From: Polaribacter sp. | GTDB lineage: Bacteria > Bacteroidota > Bacteroidia > Flavobacteriales > Flavobacteriaceae | Assembly: GCA_020740485.1 (NCBI GenBank) | Contig: DYMN01000020.1 | Location: forward strand, 1-44,598 | Reading direction: 5' to 3' | DNA: 44,598 bases | Part shown: positions 17,827 to 27,364 of the stretch, in pieces | How positions within the stretch are numbered: the stretch's first letter is position 1 | Layout: the number at the start of each line of letters is the position of its first letter | The notes under the pieces: model-generated | What the model saw: the letters and a program-made list of their open reading frames with translations, nothing else | Told to the model about the DNA's origin: nothing | Databases searched by the model: none | Program-made: the position numbers and the translations under genes

Positions 17827-18687
17827 ATGCCAAAAGCAAGCGTCAATCAAAAAGTTTTTTCTATTCCCAAATCTATTGTTTATACTGGTCAAACCTTAGC
17901 TTTCGTATCTCCACGGTTAGCCACTGAATTTGCTGTAAAATTATTTAAAACTCCCTATCAATTTCCAAGGCCGAAGAGAGAGCAAAAGATGTTTGATAAG
18001 GCTTTGAAATCACGTGTTTTCATCCCTGAAATTAATAGAGAAATTCAATTGTATCACTGTGGGTCCGGTGATAAAAAAGTTTTATTGATTCACGGTTGGG
18101 CAGGACGGGGTACGCAGTTATTTGCTATTGCCGAATTATTTGCGGCGCACGGTTTTCAGTCCATTAGCTTTGATGCCCCTGCTCACGGATTGTCACAAGG
18201 GAAAGATACTGACATGACACAATTTATACTATCCATTCACGAGATTGATAAAAAACACGGACCTTTTGAATATGCAATTGGACATTCCTTGGGAGGAATG
18301 GCGTTAGTTAACGCGGCTAAAAACGGATTTAAACTCAAAAAAATAGCAACCGCCGGGTGTGGTAATTCTATCAACGATATTTGTCATCAGTTTGTAAATA
18401 GATTAGGGATGAAACCTAAAATTGGGGATTTATTGAAAAAAAAATTAGACAAAAAATTAGGTGATGATGCTGAAAAACTATCAACTTATGTGGCTGTCCG
18501 TGACGTGAATATTCCGGTTTTAGTAATTCACGACTCCAATGATGAAGATGTTCCATTCAGCGCTGCAACTCATATTTATGATAATTCAAATAATGGAGAG
18601 TTATTCATTACCGATGGTTTAGGACATAGAAAAATTTTGTATGATAAAATAGTTTTAGATAAATTAAAATCATTTTTTGAACTTTAA
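17827..18687 (+). CDS. Alpha/beta hydrolase
   Basis: A 286-residue cytoplasmic alpha/beta-hydrolase with the full catalytic set: oxyanion loop VLLIHGWAGRGTQ, nucleophile elbow GHSLGGM, acid in VIHDSNDEDVPF and His in DGLGHRKIL. No signal peptide is seen. The substrate is unknown. It is a single-gene unit with an A/T-rich upstream region. Confidence 0.85.
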   Translation: MPKASVNQKVFSIPKSIVYTGQTLAFVSPRLATEFAVKLFKTPYQFPRPKREQKMFDKALKSRVFIPEINREIQLYHCGSGDKKVLLIHGWAGRGTQLFAIAELFAAHGFQSISFDAPAHGLSQGKDTDMTQFILSIHEIDKKHGPFEYAIGHSLGGMALVNAAKNGFKLKKIATAGCGNSINDICHQFVNRLGMKPKIGDLLKKKLDKKLGDDAEKLSTYVAVRDVNIPVLVIHDSNDEDVPFSAATHIYDNSNNGELFITDGLGHRKILYDKIVLDKLKSFFEL

Positions 18688-18778
18688 TGAAATTATATAA
18701 ATTAATGCGGTAAAGGACAAATGGCACAGTTTGTGTAAATCAAATTAGTTTAAGTAATTTATTATTAAAAAAATAAAT

Positions 18779-18786
18779 TATCTTTG
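18779..18786 (+). promoter_or_regulatory. -7 promoter element of the OmpA-family gene
   Basis: TATCTTTG matches TAnnTTTG exactly, about 50 nt before ATG 18837. The -33 region is only T-rich. Confidence 0.45.
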
Positions 18787-18836
18787 TATCCGTTTATAAA
18801 TTTTATAGAATTAATTTAAATACCCAAAATTATAAT

Positions 18837-19679
18837 ATGAAATATTTATTGTTTGTAATCTTAATTACAATATTCCAAACAAGCATTTATTCAAATTTTA
18901 ATGACATTAAATGTTCAGAAAGTCCTTTAGTTTTGAGATTAAATAATGATTCCATAATTAAAACGGACTTGATAAGCAAAAAAAATGAAAATAATCACAC
19001 CTTATCAGGAAAAGTTTTAAATGGAGTAAGCTTAATCCCAATTCCCGAAGCTGTTGTGATTGTTTATGATTCGAAAAAAGAAGTTGTTTCTACTTTAATG
19101 ACTGATGATGAAGGAAGTTTTGAAGTTTTCATTGATGAAAATGAAAAATACACTTTAGAATATTTTCACGAAGATTATAACATCAGATATAAAAAATTAG
19201 AAAAAGCTAATTTGAAATTTCCTGATTATATTAATTTATATTTAGATCCGGGTGTGGGAATTGGCATCTTTAATTTAGAAGAAAAGTTAGATTTAAGTGT
19301 AATTCCGCATTATATCATCAATTCTAAATATGTATTAGATATACTAAACATATACTTTGACGAAGACGAGTGTTCTTTAAAAAAAGAATTTATTCCAACT
19401 TTGGACGAAGTAGTCAACTTATTAAATGATAATAAAGCACTCAAAATTGAAATTGCTGCGCATACATCATCAGGTGCTACGGATGAGTATAATAAGCAAT
19501 TATCTGAAAAACGCGCAAAAAAAATTTATGATTACCTAATCCGTAATGGTATTAATCAAACAAGATTAGTTTATATGGGATATGGCAGTTCAGAACCTTT
19601 AATTTATAATTTTGAAGCACAACAGAAAAATGGTAATGACGCCAACAGAAGGATAGAATTTAGAATTGTTTTTGATTAA
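18837..19679 (+). CDS. OmpA-family peptidoglycan-associated protein with CarboxypepD_reg-like domain
   Basis: A 280-residue exported protein. A Sec signal peptide spans residues 1-19 (ending near IYSNF). A beta-sandwich regulatory-like domain spans about 52-115 (LSGKVLNGVSLIPIPEAVVIV, TDDEGSFEVFID). The OmpA C-terminal peptidoglycan-binding domain spans about 165-280 (IYFDEDECSLK, EIAAHTSSGATDEYNKQLSEKRA, NDANRRIEFRI). There is no beta-barrel, so it is probably a periplasmic or outer-membrane-anchored protein holding the peptidoglycan. Confidence 0.87.
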   Translation: MKYLLFVILITIFQTSIYSNFNDIKCSESPLVLRLNNDSIIKTDLISKKNENNHTLSGKVLNGVSLIPIPEAVVIVYDSKKEVVSTLMTDDEGSFEVFIDENEKYTLEYFHEDYNIRYKKLEKANLKFPDYINLYLDPGVGIGIFNLEEKLDLSVIPHYIINSKYVLDILNIYFDEDECSLKKEFIPTLDEVVNLLNDNKALKIEIAAHTSSGATDEYNKQLSEKRAKKIYDYLIRNGINQTRLVYMGYGSSEPLIYNFEAQQKNGNDANRRIEFRIVFD

Positions 19680-19889
19680 AAAAAATAATTATTTTTTGAA
19701 ATGTAGCTATTGTGTTTAAAAAATATGTATGTTTGTCGCTTACTAAAAAGTATTTTTTTGAATAAAATGACTCTCAATAGGTTTAATTAATTTTTACCCG
19801 GTGCATTCTCATTTTCATACTCTAACTATTGTTTTTATACTTAAAAATAAAATTGCAAATTCAATTATTCTTTATTGTAAATTAAGAGT

Positions 19890-19928
19890 ATAGTTTATTT
19901 ATTATATGAATATTATAAAATAAACTAT
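19890..19928 (+). promoter_or_regulatory. Inverted repeat in the leader of the arginine decarboxylase gene
   Basis: ATAGTTTATTT (19890-19900) and AAATAAACTAT (19918-19928) are perfect complements around a 17-nt AT-rich loop, ending 20 nt before the start codon. It could be an operator or a translation-controlling hairpin. The rest of the 269-bp gap shows nothing else clear. Confidence 0.45.
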
Positions 19929-19948
19929 CCTAATACTTAATAGATTAA

Positions 19949-21346
19949 ATGAAAACCCGCTACATAGATTTAATAGAACAAACCTTTTATTTTCCAACCG
20001 AAGAGTTTAGAACAGAAGATGGAGAACTTCAGTTTCACAATATTGATTTAATGAGCATTATTGAAGAACACGGAACCCCATTAAAATTTAATTACCTTCC
20101 CAAGATTACCGAAAATATTAAAAAAGCAAAAAAATGGTTTGGCGATGCATTTAAAAAATTAGACTACAAAGCTGACTATAATTATTGTTATTGCACGAAA
20201 AGTTCTCATTTTAAATTTGTTTTTGATGAAGCATTAAAAAATAATATACACATCGAAACATCGTCCGCGTTTGATATTGACATTGTTAAAAGTTTAAAAA
20301 AAGAAGGGAAATTAACAGATAAAAATTACGTAATCTGCAATGGCTTCAAACGGGATGAATATATTGACGGTATAGCCGGCCTTATCAATGACGGTCATAA
20401 AAATTGTATTCCGGTATTGGATAATTACGAAGAATTGCCATTATTATATGAAAAAATCAAGAAAAAATTTAAAGTTGGAATCAGAATTGCCTCAGAAGAA
20501 GAGCCTAAATTTGAGTTTTATACTTCAAGGTTAGGAATAGGCTATAAAGATATTGTAAGTTTTTACAAACGTGAAATTTATGAGAATAAGAAAGTGGAAC
20601 TCAAAATGTTGCACTTCTTTATTAACACCGGAATAAAAGACACTGCTTATTATTGGAATGAGTTAAGCAAATGCCTTAAGGTTTATATTGATTTAAAGAA
20701 AATATGTCCGACTTTAGATAGTTTAAATATAGGAGGGGGTTTCCCCATAAAAAATTCATTGGCATTTGAATTTGATTATCAATATATGGTAGAGGAAATT
20801 ATCACTCAAATAAAAACAACCTGTGATGCTGCCTTTGTACAAGTGCCACATATTTTTACAGAATTCGGATCGTTTACTGTAGGGGAGAGTGGCGGAATGC
20901 TTTACGAAGTATTGTATCAAAAAAAACAAAATGACCGAGAAAATTGGAATATGATTGATTCGTCATTTATTACCACTTTGCCTGATTCATGGGCTATAAG
21001 CAAACGTTTTGTGCTATTGCCGATTAATCGTTGGAATGATAGGTACGAAAGAGTACTTTTAGGCGGATTGACCTGTGATAGTGATGATTATTACAATTCA
21101 GAACAGCATATTAACGGGATATACTTACCGGTTTACAATCCGCAAAAGCCTTTATATCTCGGATTTTTTAATACTGGCGCTTATCAAGAATCTATTGGTG
21201 GGTATGGTGGTTTACAACACTGCTTGATTCCCCAACCCAAACATATATTAATTGACAAAGATAAAGAGGGTAATGTAATTACAACCGTGTATAGAGAGAA
21301 ACAAAATCAAACTGAATTTTTAAATATTTTAGGATATGACAAATAA
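19949..21346 (+). CDS. speA: Arginine decarboxylase (fold-III PLP enzyme, short Bacteroidota type)
   Basis: A 465-residue alanine-racemase-fold PLP decarboxylase. The PLP lysine is in YCYCTKSSHF and the glycine-rich phosphate loop is SLNIGGGFP. Further family blocks are HFFINTGIKD, FTEFGSFTVGESG and the C-terminal substrate region LLGGLTCDSDD and GFFNTGAYQESIGGYGG. It is shorter than E. coli SpeA (about 650) and resembles the Bacteroidota form. The next gene is agmatinase, overlapping by 11 nt, which supports arginine rather than diaminopimelate as substrate. Confidence 0.87.
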   Translation: MKTRYIDLIEQTFYFPTEEFRTEDGELQFHNIDLMSIIEEHGTPLKFNYLPKITENIKKAKKWFGDAFKKLDYKADYNYCYCTKSSHFKFVFDEALKNNIHIETSSAFDIDIVKSLKKEGKLTDKNYVICNGFKRDEYIDGIAGLINDGHKNCIPVLDNYEELPLLYEKIKKKFKVGIRIASEEEPKFEFYTSRLGIGYKDIVSFYKREIYENKKVELKMLHFFINTGIKDTAYYWNELSKCLKVYIDLKKICPTLDSLNIGGGFPIKNSLAFEFDYQYMVEEIITQIKTTCDAAFVQVPHIFTEFGSFTVGESGGMLYEVLYQKKQNDRENWNMIDSSFITTLPDSWAISKRFVLLPINRWNDRYERVLLGGLTCDSDDYYNSEQHINGIYLPVYNPQKPLYLGFFNTGAYQESIGGYGGLQHCLIPQPKHILIDKDKEGNVITTVYREKQNQTEFLNILGYDK

Positions 21347-22265
21347 GAGAACTTTTGGTGGAATCCCTGAAGAATTTGCACAGTTAGCCAAAGCAAAAAT
21401 TGTTTTACTTCCCGTCACTTTTGATGGGACGAGTACCTATCAAAAAGGGGCGGACAAAGGTCCTGAAGCTTTTTTGGAAGCAGCCGAAAACCTTGAATTG
21501 TATGACATAGAAACGGATAGTGAAGTATATAAACAAGGTATTTTTTTAGCTGACCCCATAACCGAAGATAATAGTGCGGAGGCAGTATATCGAGCAGTTT
21601 ATTCAAAAACTAAAGAATACATCGCTAAAAATAAATTCGTAACTTTATTTGGGGGGGAGCATTCTATTTCAATTGGTGCTATCAAGGCGCATTATGAACA
21701 TTATGACAACTTGACCATCTTACAAATTGATGCTCACGCTGATTTGAGAAAAGAATATATGGGAACACCCTATAATCACGCTTGCGCTGTATATGATGCA
21801 AGTCAGAATGCTGATAATTTGATACAGGTGGGAATTCGCAGTATGGACAAATCAGAAAAAACAGTAATGGATTATGATAAAGTGTTCTTTGCCCATGAAA
21901 TGTTGCTCAATGAAGATTGGATGGAAGATGCTATAGATTTAATGACGGATAATGTGTATATTACGTTTGATTTAGATGCATTGGATCCATCTATTTTTCC
22001 TGCCACCGGAACTCCAGAACCCGGAGGAATGATGTGGTACGAAACTTTAGAATTTATTCAAAAAGTGATGAAGCAACGCAATGTGGTGGGATTTGATTTG
22101 GTTGAACTTTGCCCCATAGAAGGAACAAAAGTTTCAGAGTTTTTAGCTGCAAAATTATATTACAAAATGTTAAGCTATAAATTCTGTGCTAAAGAAGATG
22201 AAGAAGATCACACAGAGGATGAAAACCAAGAAAATAAAATACATAAATTTAAAGACAACGATTAA
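21336..22265 (+). CDS. speB: Agmatinase
   Basis: A 309-residue ureohydrolase converting agmatine to putrescine and urea. All binuclear-manganese motifs are present: GGEHSISIGA, QIDAHADLRKEY, HACAVYDA and TFDLDALDPS. LVELCP closes the fold. The last 25 residues are very acidic (EDEEDHTEDENQENK) and lie outside the catalytic domain. It is translationally coupled to the decarboxylase. Confidence 0.93.
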   Translation: MTNKRTFGGIPEEFAQLAKAKIVLLPVTFDGTSTYQKGADKGPEAFLEAAENLELYDIETDSEVYKQGIFLADPITEDNSAEAVYRAVYSKTKEYIAKNKFVTLFGGEHSISIGAIKAHYEHYDNLTILQIDAHADLRKEYMGTPYNHACAVYDASQNADNLIQVGIRSMDKSEKTVMDYDKVFFAHEMLLNEDWMEDAIDLMTDNVYITFDLDALDPSIFPATGTPEPGGMMWYETLEFIQKVMKQRNVVGFDLVELCPIEGTKVSEFLAAKLYYKMLSYKFCAKEDEEDHTEDENQENKIHKFKDND

Positions 22266-22352
22266 TTTTAAAAGTAATTACTAATTTTAATCCATAATAA
22301 ATTTTATTCACTAATCTATCTCGAGTTACTATCGGGGCAATAAACAAACATA

Positions 22353-23321
22353 ATGAAAGGACCAATATCAGATTTTATTCAAAAATACTATTTACATTTC
22401 AATGCTGCTGCACTTGTTGATGCAGCCAAAGGATATGAAGACCAACTTAACAAGGGATCAAAAATGTTAGTATCCTTAGCGGGAGCAATGAGTACTGCTG
22501 AATTAGGTAAAATATTTGCCGAAATGATTCGTAAAGATAAAGTACAAATTATTTCCAGTACAGGAGCTAACTTAGAAGAAGATATAATGAATTTGGTAGC
22601 ACATAACCATTACAAACGCGTGCCAAATTACCGTGATTTGACCCCACAAGAAGAATGGGATTTATTGGAACAAGGATTGAACAGAGTTACAGATACTTGT
22701 ATTCCTGAAGAAGAAGCCTTTCGCCGTTTGCAAAAACATATTTACAAAATATGGAAAGATGCAGAAGATAATGGTGAACGATTCTTCCCCCACGAATTTA
22801 TGTACAAATTATTATTATCAGGTGTTTTAGAGCCTTATTATGAGATAGATATAAAAAATTCGTGGATGTTTGCCGCAGCTCAAAAGAATTTACCGATAAT
22901 AGTTCCCGGATGGGAAGACAGCACGATGGGTAACATCTTTGCGTCCTATGTACTTAAGGGCGAATTAAAAGCATCAACTATGAAATCCGGTATTGAATAT
23001 ATGGCATTTTTAGCAGATTGGTACACCCAAAATTCAAAAAATGGGATCGGATTTTTTCAAATTGGAGGCGGAATAGCCGGAGATTTTCCAATATGTGTAG
23101 TTCCTATGCTTTATCAAGATATGGAACGAACAGATACTCCTTTTTGGAGTTATTTCTGCCAGATATCAGACTCAACTACTAGTTATGGATCCTATAGCGG
23201 AGCCGTTCCCAATGAAAAAATTACTTGGGGTAAATTAGACATTAATACCCCAAAATTTATTATTGAAAGCGATGCCACCATAGTTGCTCCCCTTATATTT
23301 GCATATTTGTTAGATATGTAA
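22353..23321 (+). CDS. Deoxyhypusine-synthase-like protein (probable polyamine aminobutyl-transferase)
   Basis: A 322-residue DHS-family protein. Visible family blocks: NKGSKMLVSLAGAMSTAELG (NAD site), ISSTGANLEEDIMN, PIIVPGWEDSTMGNIF, GIGFFQIGGGIAGDFPI and PNEKITWGKL. The Lys in TWGK aligns with the covalent-intermediate lysine of the eukaryotic enzyme. Bacteria have no eIF5A, and bacterial homologues in polyamine operons are thought to act on free polyamines, for example as homospermidine synthase. Its place after speA and speB (87-nt gap) supports a polyamine role. Confidence 0.85.
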   Translation: MKGPISDFIQKYYLHFNAAALVDAAKGYEDQLNKGSKMLVSLAGAMSTAELGKIFAEMIRKDKVQIISSTGANLEEDIMNLVAHNHYKRVPNYRDLTPQEEWDLLEQGLNRVTDTCIPEEEAFRRLQKHIYKIWKDAEDNGERFFPHEFMYKLLLSGVLEPYYEIDIKNSWMFAAAQKNLPIIVPGWEDSTMGNIFASYVLKGELKASTMKSGIEYMAFLADWYTQNSKNGIGFFQIGGGIAGDFPICVVPMLYQDMERTDTPFWSYFCQISDSTTSYGSYSGAVPNEKITWGKLDINTPKFIIESDATIVAPLIFAYLLDM

Positions 23322-23384
23322 TATTATTGCGCAAATTTTTAAAAATAAATATCATTAATAAAACCTTAATTTTTTTTATCTCTT

Positions 23385-23696
23385 ATGAGAAGAGTAATTG
23401 TAGACTATAGTAAATTAACCAAAGAAATTTTAGATTTATTAGTAGCTAAATATCCGGACGGTTATAATGCAATGGATATTATTAGTTTCCGCGATATGCA
23501 TAAAAACTTAATTGAAGCCGTTCAAGTAGAATCAGATGAGACTATTTATTTAGTCAAAGTCAGTAAAAAATTGCAAACATCAATGGAAGAACACGATATC
23601 GATAGTGATTTTGATATAGAAGAAAATTTTGAAGAAGATGATTTAATATTTAGAGAAGACCCTGAAATAGGTGAAGAACCGGATTTTGACGAATAA
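23385..23696 (+). CDS. Small acidic conserved protein, function unknown
   Basis: A 103-residue protein. The N-terminal 60 residues look folded (VDYSKLTKEILDLLVAKYPDG, then IYLVKVSKKL). The C-terminal 40 are almost entirely Asp/Glu (DIDSDFDIEENFEEDD). I recognise no functional motif. It follows the polyamine operon in the same direction at a 63-nt distance and could be co-transcribed. Confidence 0.7.
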   Translation: MRRVIVDYSKLTKEILDLLVAKYPDGYNAMDIISFRDMHKNLIEAVQVESDETIYLVKVSKKLQTSMEEHDIDSDFDIEENFEEDDLIFREDPEIGEEPDFDE

Positions 23697-23749
23697 TTTG
23701 AACCGTTGTACAAAATTGCAGTGGTTTTAACTTTAATAATGACATTACT

Positions 23750-24247
23750 TTGAAGGAATTTAATGAGGTATTTAATGATAAAAAAGAGTTAAAAAAAAAT
23801 ACGTCCGAAAACCAAAAATTCTTTCAAAAACTAAAAAAACACACACCGAAGAATTTAGATATAATCATGCATGATTTGCATGATGAAGTGTTTGTCCACA
23901 CAGATTGCTTGGCTTGTGCTAATTGTTGTAAAACCGCAAGTCCCATCATCACTGAAAAAGATATTGAGCGCATTGCCAAGCATTTGCGTATGAAAGAAGT
24001 TCAGTTTATTGAAAAATATCTCTTTCGCGATACAGATGATTTTATGGCATTTAAGCAAACGCCTTGCCCATTTTTGGATGCGGAAAATTATTGTTTGATA
24101 TACGAATACCGACCGAAAGCTTGTGCAGATTATCCACATACCAACCGAAGAAAATTTATCCAAATTGCCGATTTAACGGTAAGGAACGCCGAAATTTGTC
24201 CCGCTGTTTTTGAAATCGTGGAAAAACTAAAAGAAAAGAAATTTTGA
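23750..24247 (+). CDS. YkgJ-family cysteine cluster protein
   Basis: A 165-residue protein of the YkgJ (zinc- or iron-chelating CxxCC) family. The Cys pattern is CLACANCCKTASP near residue 57, then CPFLDAENYCLIYEYRPKACADYP and a final Cys in AEICPAVF. The function is unsettled. The start is TTG 23750 (frame LKEFNEVF); there is no better ATG. It converges on the MATE gene with a 3-nt gap. Confidence 0.87.
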   Translation: MKEFNEVFNDKKELKKNTSENQKFFQKLKKHTPKNLDIIMHDLHDEVFVHTDCLACANCCKTASPIITEKDIERIAKHLRMKEVQFIEKYLFRDTDDFMAFKQTPCPFLDAENYCLIYEYRPKACADYPHTNRRKFIQIADLTVRNAEICPAVFEIVEKLKEKKF

Positions 24248-24250
24248 AAA

Positions 24251-25675
24251 TTAGCTTTCCAATCCTTCCTCTACTATGGATGCTTCGTGGGTTTTTTCGG
24301 AAAGAATTTTTTCTTCGGTTAATTTTATTTTTTTCCAACTTCCTCTGAAATACCACAAAAAATACAAAGCAGTTGCTATACTCATTTCAATCAAAAATGA
24401 ATACCAAATTCCGTTTTGACGTAAATCGGTATGCCTTGATAGATAATATGCCAACGGAAAACGTAAAATCCAAATGGAAATTATTGAAATAACCATAGTA
24501 ATCATAGTATCCCCTGCCCCTCTAAATACGCCTGCCATCACTTGTGCCACTGCTAATAATCCAAAGGTAAATGATAATATTTTCAGAAATTGCGCACTTA
24601 ATGCAATGGTTTCAGGTTCGTTTGGAATAAAAAATCGCGCTAAATCGGTTGCAAAAAAATAAAATAAAACACCAATAATACTTGTACTGAAAAATCCAGC
24701 AATCATGGCTAATTTGGCTGTTTTCTCCACTCTTTCAATTTTTCCTGCTCCCATATTCTGACCTACCAATGTAGTGGTAGCAATGGATAACCCCACGGTG
24801 GGAACCAGCACAAAACTAAATAGTCGCATACCAATTCCATAGGCAGCCAAAGTAACACTTCCAAAATAAGTTACCAAAGTGGTCATGGCTAACATTCCCA
24901 AAGAACGCATGGATTGTTCTATTGAGGTAGGAACTCCTAATTTAAATATTCTTTTAAATAAATGATAATCAGGTTTATAATTTGATAATTGTAATTGAAT
25001 CCCATAATTCCCTTTTAACAGAATAATAGTTCCTATAATACTTGAAATAATTTGTGTCAATAAAGTGGCAATTGCTGCTCCCATCACACCATAACCAGGA
25101 ATGGATTTATATCCAAAAATGAATAATGGGTCTAAAACTAAATTTAGAATTACGGTGAGCAATACTACCATCATAGGAATACGAACTTCTCCAATCCCTC
25201 GCATGAGTGATTGAAAAATCATATAGGTATAGGTAAAAATAATTCCAACAAAGTTGATTTTCAAATAAATAGAAGCATCAGAAAAAAGTTTTTCTTCTAC
25301 TTGCATGGCTCGTAGAATAGGATCAGTAAGAAAATATCCTAAAAAAGAAAGCCCAATTGATATAACAGTCACCAAAACATAGGTTTGTGTTGTGATATGC
25401 GACAAATTTTGAAGGTCTTTGCTGCCTTTGTATTGCGCAATCAAAATGCTGCCGGCCATGGTAATCCCAATTCCTACAGAAATCATAAAAAATAAAACCG
25501 GAAAACTAACAGAAACCGCAGCCACAGCATCATTCCCCAAACGACCCACCCAAAAGGTATCGGTCATTTGATAAGCCGTTTGCAATAAATTAGCAAAGAT
25601 AATGGGAATTGAAATTTTTGCCAACGACGACAAAATCGGCCCTTGGGTAAAATCTCTTTTCTGTGTTTCTTTCAT
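24251..25675 (-). CDS. MATE-family efflux transporter
   Basis: A 474-residue, 12-helix MATE antiporter, two homologous six-helix halves. The first half begins KISIPIIFANLLQTAYQMTDTFWVGRLGNDAVAAVS, and the second has the parallel KLGVPTSIEQSMRSLGMLAMTTLVTYFG with LVGQNMGAGK. It likely exports cationic compounds in exchange for Na+ or H+. The C-terminal tail of 40 residues is charged. It is a single-gene unit. Confidence 0.92.
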   Translation of the reverse strand: MKETQKRDFTQGPILSSLAKISIPIIFANLLQTAYQMTDTFWVGRLGNDAVAAVSVSFPVLFFMISVGIGITMAGSILIAQYKGSKDLQNLSHITTQTYVLVTVISIGLSFLGYFLTDPILRAMQVEEKLFSDASIYLKINFVGIIFTYTYMIFQSLMRGIGEVRIPMMVVLLTVILNLVLDPLFIFGYKSIPGYGVMGAAIATLLTQIISSIIGTIILLKGNYGIQLQLSNYKPDYHLFKRIFKLGVPTSIEQSMRSLGMLAMTTLVTYFGSVTLAAYGIGMRLFSFVLVPTVGLSIATTTLVGQNMGAGKIERVEKTAKLAMIAGFFSTSIIGVLFYFFATDLARFFIPNEPETIALSAQFLKILSFTFGLLAVAQVMAGVFRGAGDTMITMVISIISIWILRFPLAYYLSRHTDLRQNGIWYSFLIEMSIATALYFLWYFRGSWKKIKLTEEKILSEKTHEASIVEEGLES

Positions 25676-26056
25676 CTGTTTATAATTATTTAGTTCACTT
25701 TGTTTTATTTTTTAATGGAGTTTCCCGCTGTAGCGGGACAGGCATTGATTGCTCACGCTAAAGACGTGACAGGTTCGAAGTTGTTTTTAATGGTCATCCC
25801 GCCTTGCGAGACAGGAATGGAATGACCTTAATAAACAATTCGGTTGGTATGATGCTTATCTTATGGTCATTTCATGTGTTGATTGGGCTGAAAAGTTGCT
25901 TAGGTTATTTGGTTAATTAAGTCAAATGGCTAAATTAGTTAATTTGATAAATTGGCTAAATTAGGCTCAGTTTTTGAATAATAAAAAATCATTAATCAAT
26001 AACTTAAAATTAATAACTAATAATCAATAATCGATAGCCAATAATCTAATAATCAA
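25676..26056. repeat. Gap with palindromes and AT-rich repeated phrases
   Basis: This 381-bp gap between the MATE start and the murA stop has no gene. TCCCGCT-GT-AGCGGGA (25723-25738) is a perfect palindrome. A second element near 25793-25828 is bounded by GGTCAT and ATGACC. From about 25915 the sequence is made of repeated phrases such as TGGCTAAATTAG and AATAATCAATAA. These look like a repetitive intergenic element rather than coding sequence. Confidence 0.55.
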
Positions 26057-27364
26057 TTAACTAATCCTCGTAATTTTTGCACCCAAGGCATTTAATCTTT
26101 CATCTATTTTTTCGTATCCACGATCTATTTGTTCAATATTGTGAATAGTACTTGTGCCTTCTGCAGAGAGTGCAGCCATCAATAAAGAAACCCCTGCGCG
26201 TATATCAGGCGAAGTCATTACGGTAGCTCTTAGTGGATTCGTAAAATTATTGCCGATTACGGTGGCTCTATGTGGATCGCACAAGATAATCTGAGCCCCC
26301 ATGTCAATCAATTTATCTACAAAAAACAAACGACTTTCGAACATTTTTTGATGTATAAGTACGCTGCCTTTTGCTTGAGTAGCCACTACCAAGATAATGC
26401 TCAATAAGTCAGGAGTAAATCCGGGCCAAGGTGCATCAGCAATATTCAATATGGAACCATCGAAAAAATTTTGAATTTCGTAGGAATCTTGCTGCGGAAT
26501 AAAAATATCATCATTTCTTTTCTCTAATTTGATACCCATTTTTTCAAAAACGCGTGGAATCATTCCTAAATCTTTCCAGCTAACGTTTTTAACCGTCAAT
26601 TCGCTGCGAGTCATTGCTGCGATGCCAATCCAACTGCCGATTTCTATCATATCGGGTAAAATAGTGTGCTCACAACCATTGAGTTTGCTGACCCCTTCAA
26701 TAATCAATTGATTGGAACCAATGCCACTGATTCTAGCTCCCATGGTATTGAGCATTTTGGATAATTGCTGAATATAAGGTTCGCAAGCAGCGTTGTAAAT
26801 GGTGGTAATTCCTTCAGCTAAAACGGCTGCCATCAATATGTTAGCAGTTCCTGTTACCGACGCTTCATCTAAAAGTAGATAAGTCCCACGCAATTTATCT
26901 GCTTCAACGCCATAAAAGTGTTCTTTTTCATCATAGCGAAAGTGGGCACCTAATTTCATAAATCCATCAAAGTGGGTGTCTAATCTTCTTCGTCCAATTT
27001 TATCACCACCGGGTTTAGGGACATATCCTTTGCCAAATCGCGCCAAAAGTGGTCCAACTATCATAATAGAACCGCGCAATTGTCCACCTTCATTTTTATA
27101 TTTATTTGAATTAAAATAGTTTATGTTAACATTGTCCGCTTGAAAGGTATATGAATTTGATTTAAGTTTTTTAACTTTAACCCCAAAATCTTTTAAAATA
27201 TCTATCAATTTCAAAACATCAACAATTTCGGGTATGTTGTGAATAGTTACCTTTTGGTCGGTGAGTAATACGGCACTAATCACTTGTAGGGCTTCATTTT
27301 TAGCACCTTGCGGGACTATTTCTCCCGATAATTTATGACCACCTTCGATTTTAAATGTACCCAT
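26057..27364 (-). CDS. murA: UDP-N-acetylglucosamine 1-carboxyvinyltransferase (MurA) with Asp at the fosfomycin site
   Basis: A 435-residue EPSP-synthase-fold enzyme for the first step of peptidoglycan precursor synthesis. PQGAKNEAL carries the catalytic Lys. The active-site loop, normally PGGC, reads KPGGDKIGRRRLD, so the Cys alkylated by fosfomycin is Asp. C115D enzymes (as in Mycobacterium and Chlamydia) remain active and are fosfomycin-insensitive. ADAPWPGFTPDL and the final ERLNALGAKI are conserved. The DUF4290 gene lies just upstream on the same strand. Confidence 0.95.
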   Translation of the reverse strand: MGTFKIEGGHKLSGEIVPQGAKNEALQVISAVLLTDQKVTIHNIPEIVDVLKLIDILKDFGVKVKKLKSNSYTFQADNVNINYFNSNKYKNEGGQLRGSIMIVGPLLARFGKGYVPKPGGDKIGRRRLDTHFDGFMKLGAHFRYDEKEHFYGVEADKLRGTYLLLDEASVTGTANILMAAVLAEGITTIYNAACEPYIQQLSKMLNTMGARISGIGSNQLIIEGVSKLNGCEHTILPDMIEIGSWIGIAAMTRSELTVKNVSWKDLGMIPRVFEKMGIKLEKRNDDIFIPQQDSYEIQNFFDGSILNIADAPWPGFTPDLLSIILVVATQAKGSVLIHQKMFESRLFFVDKLIDMGAQIILCDPHRATVIGNNFTNPLRATVMTSPDIRAGVSLLMAALSAEGTSTIHNIEQIDRGYEKIDERLNALGAKITRIS

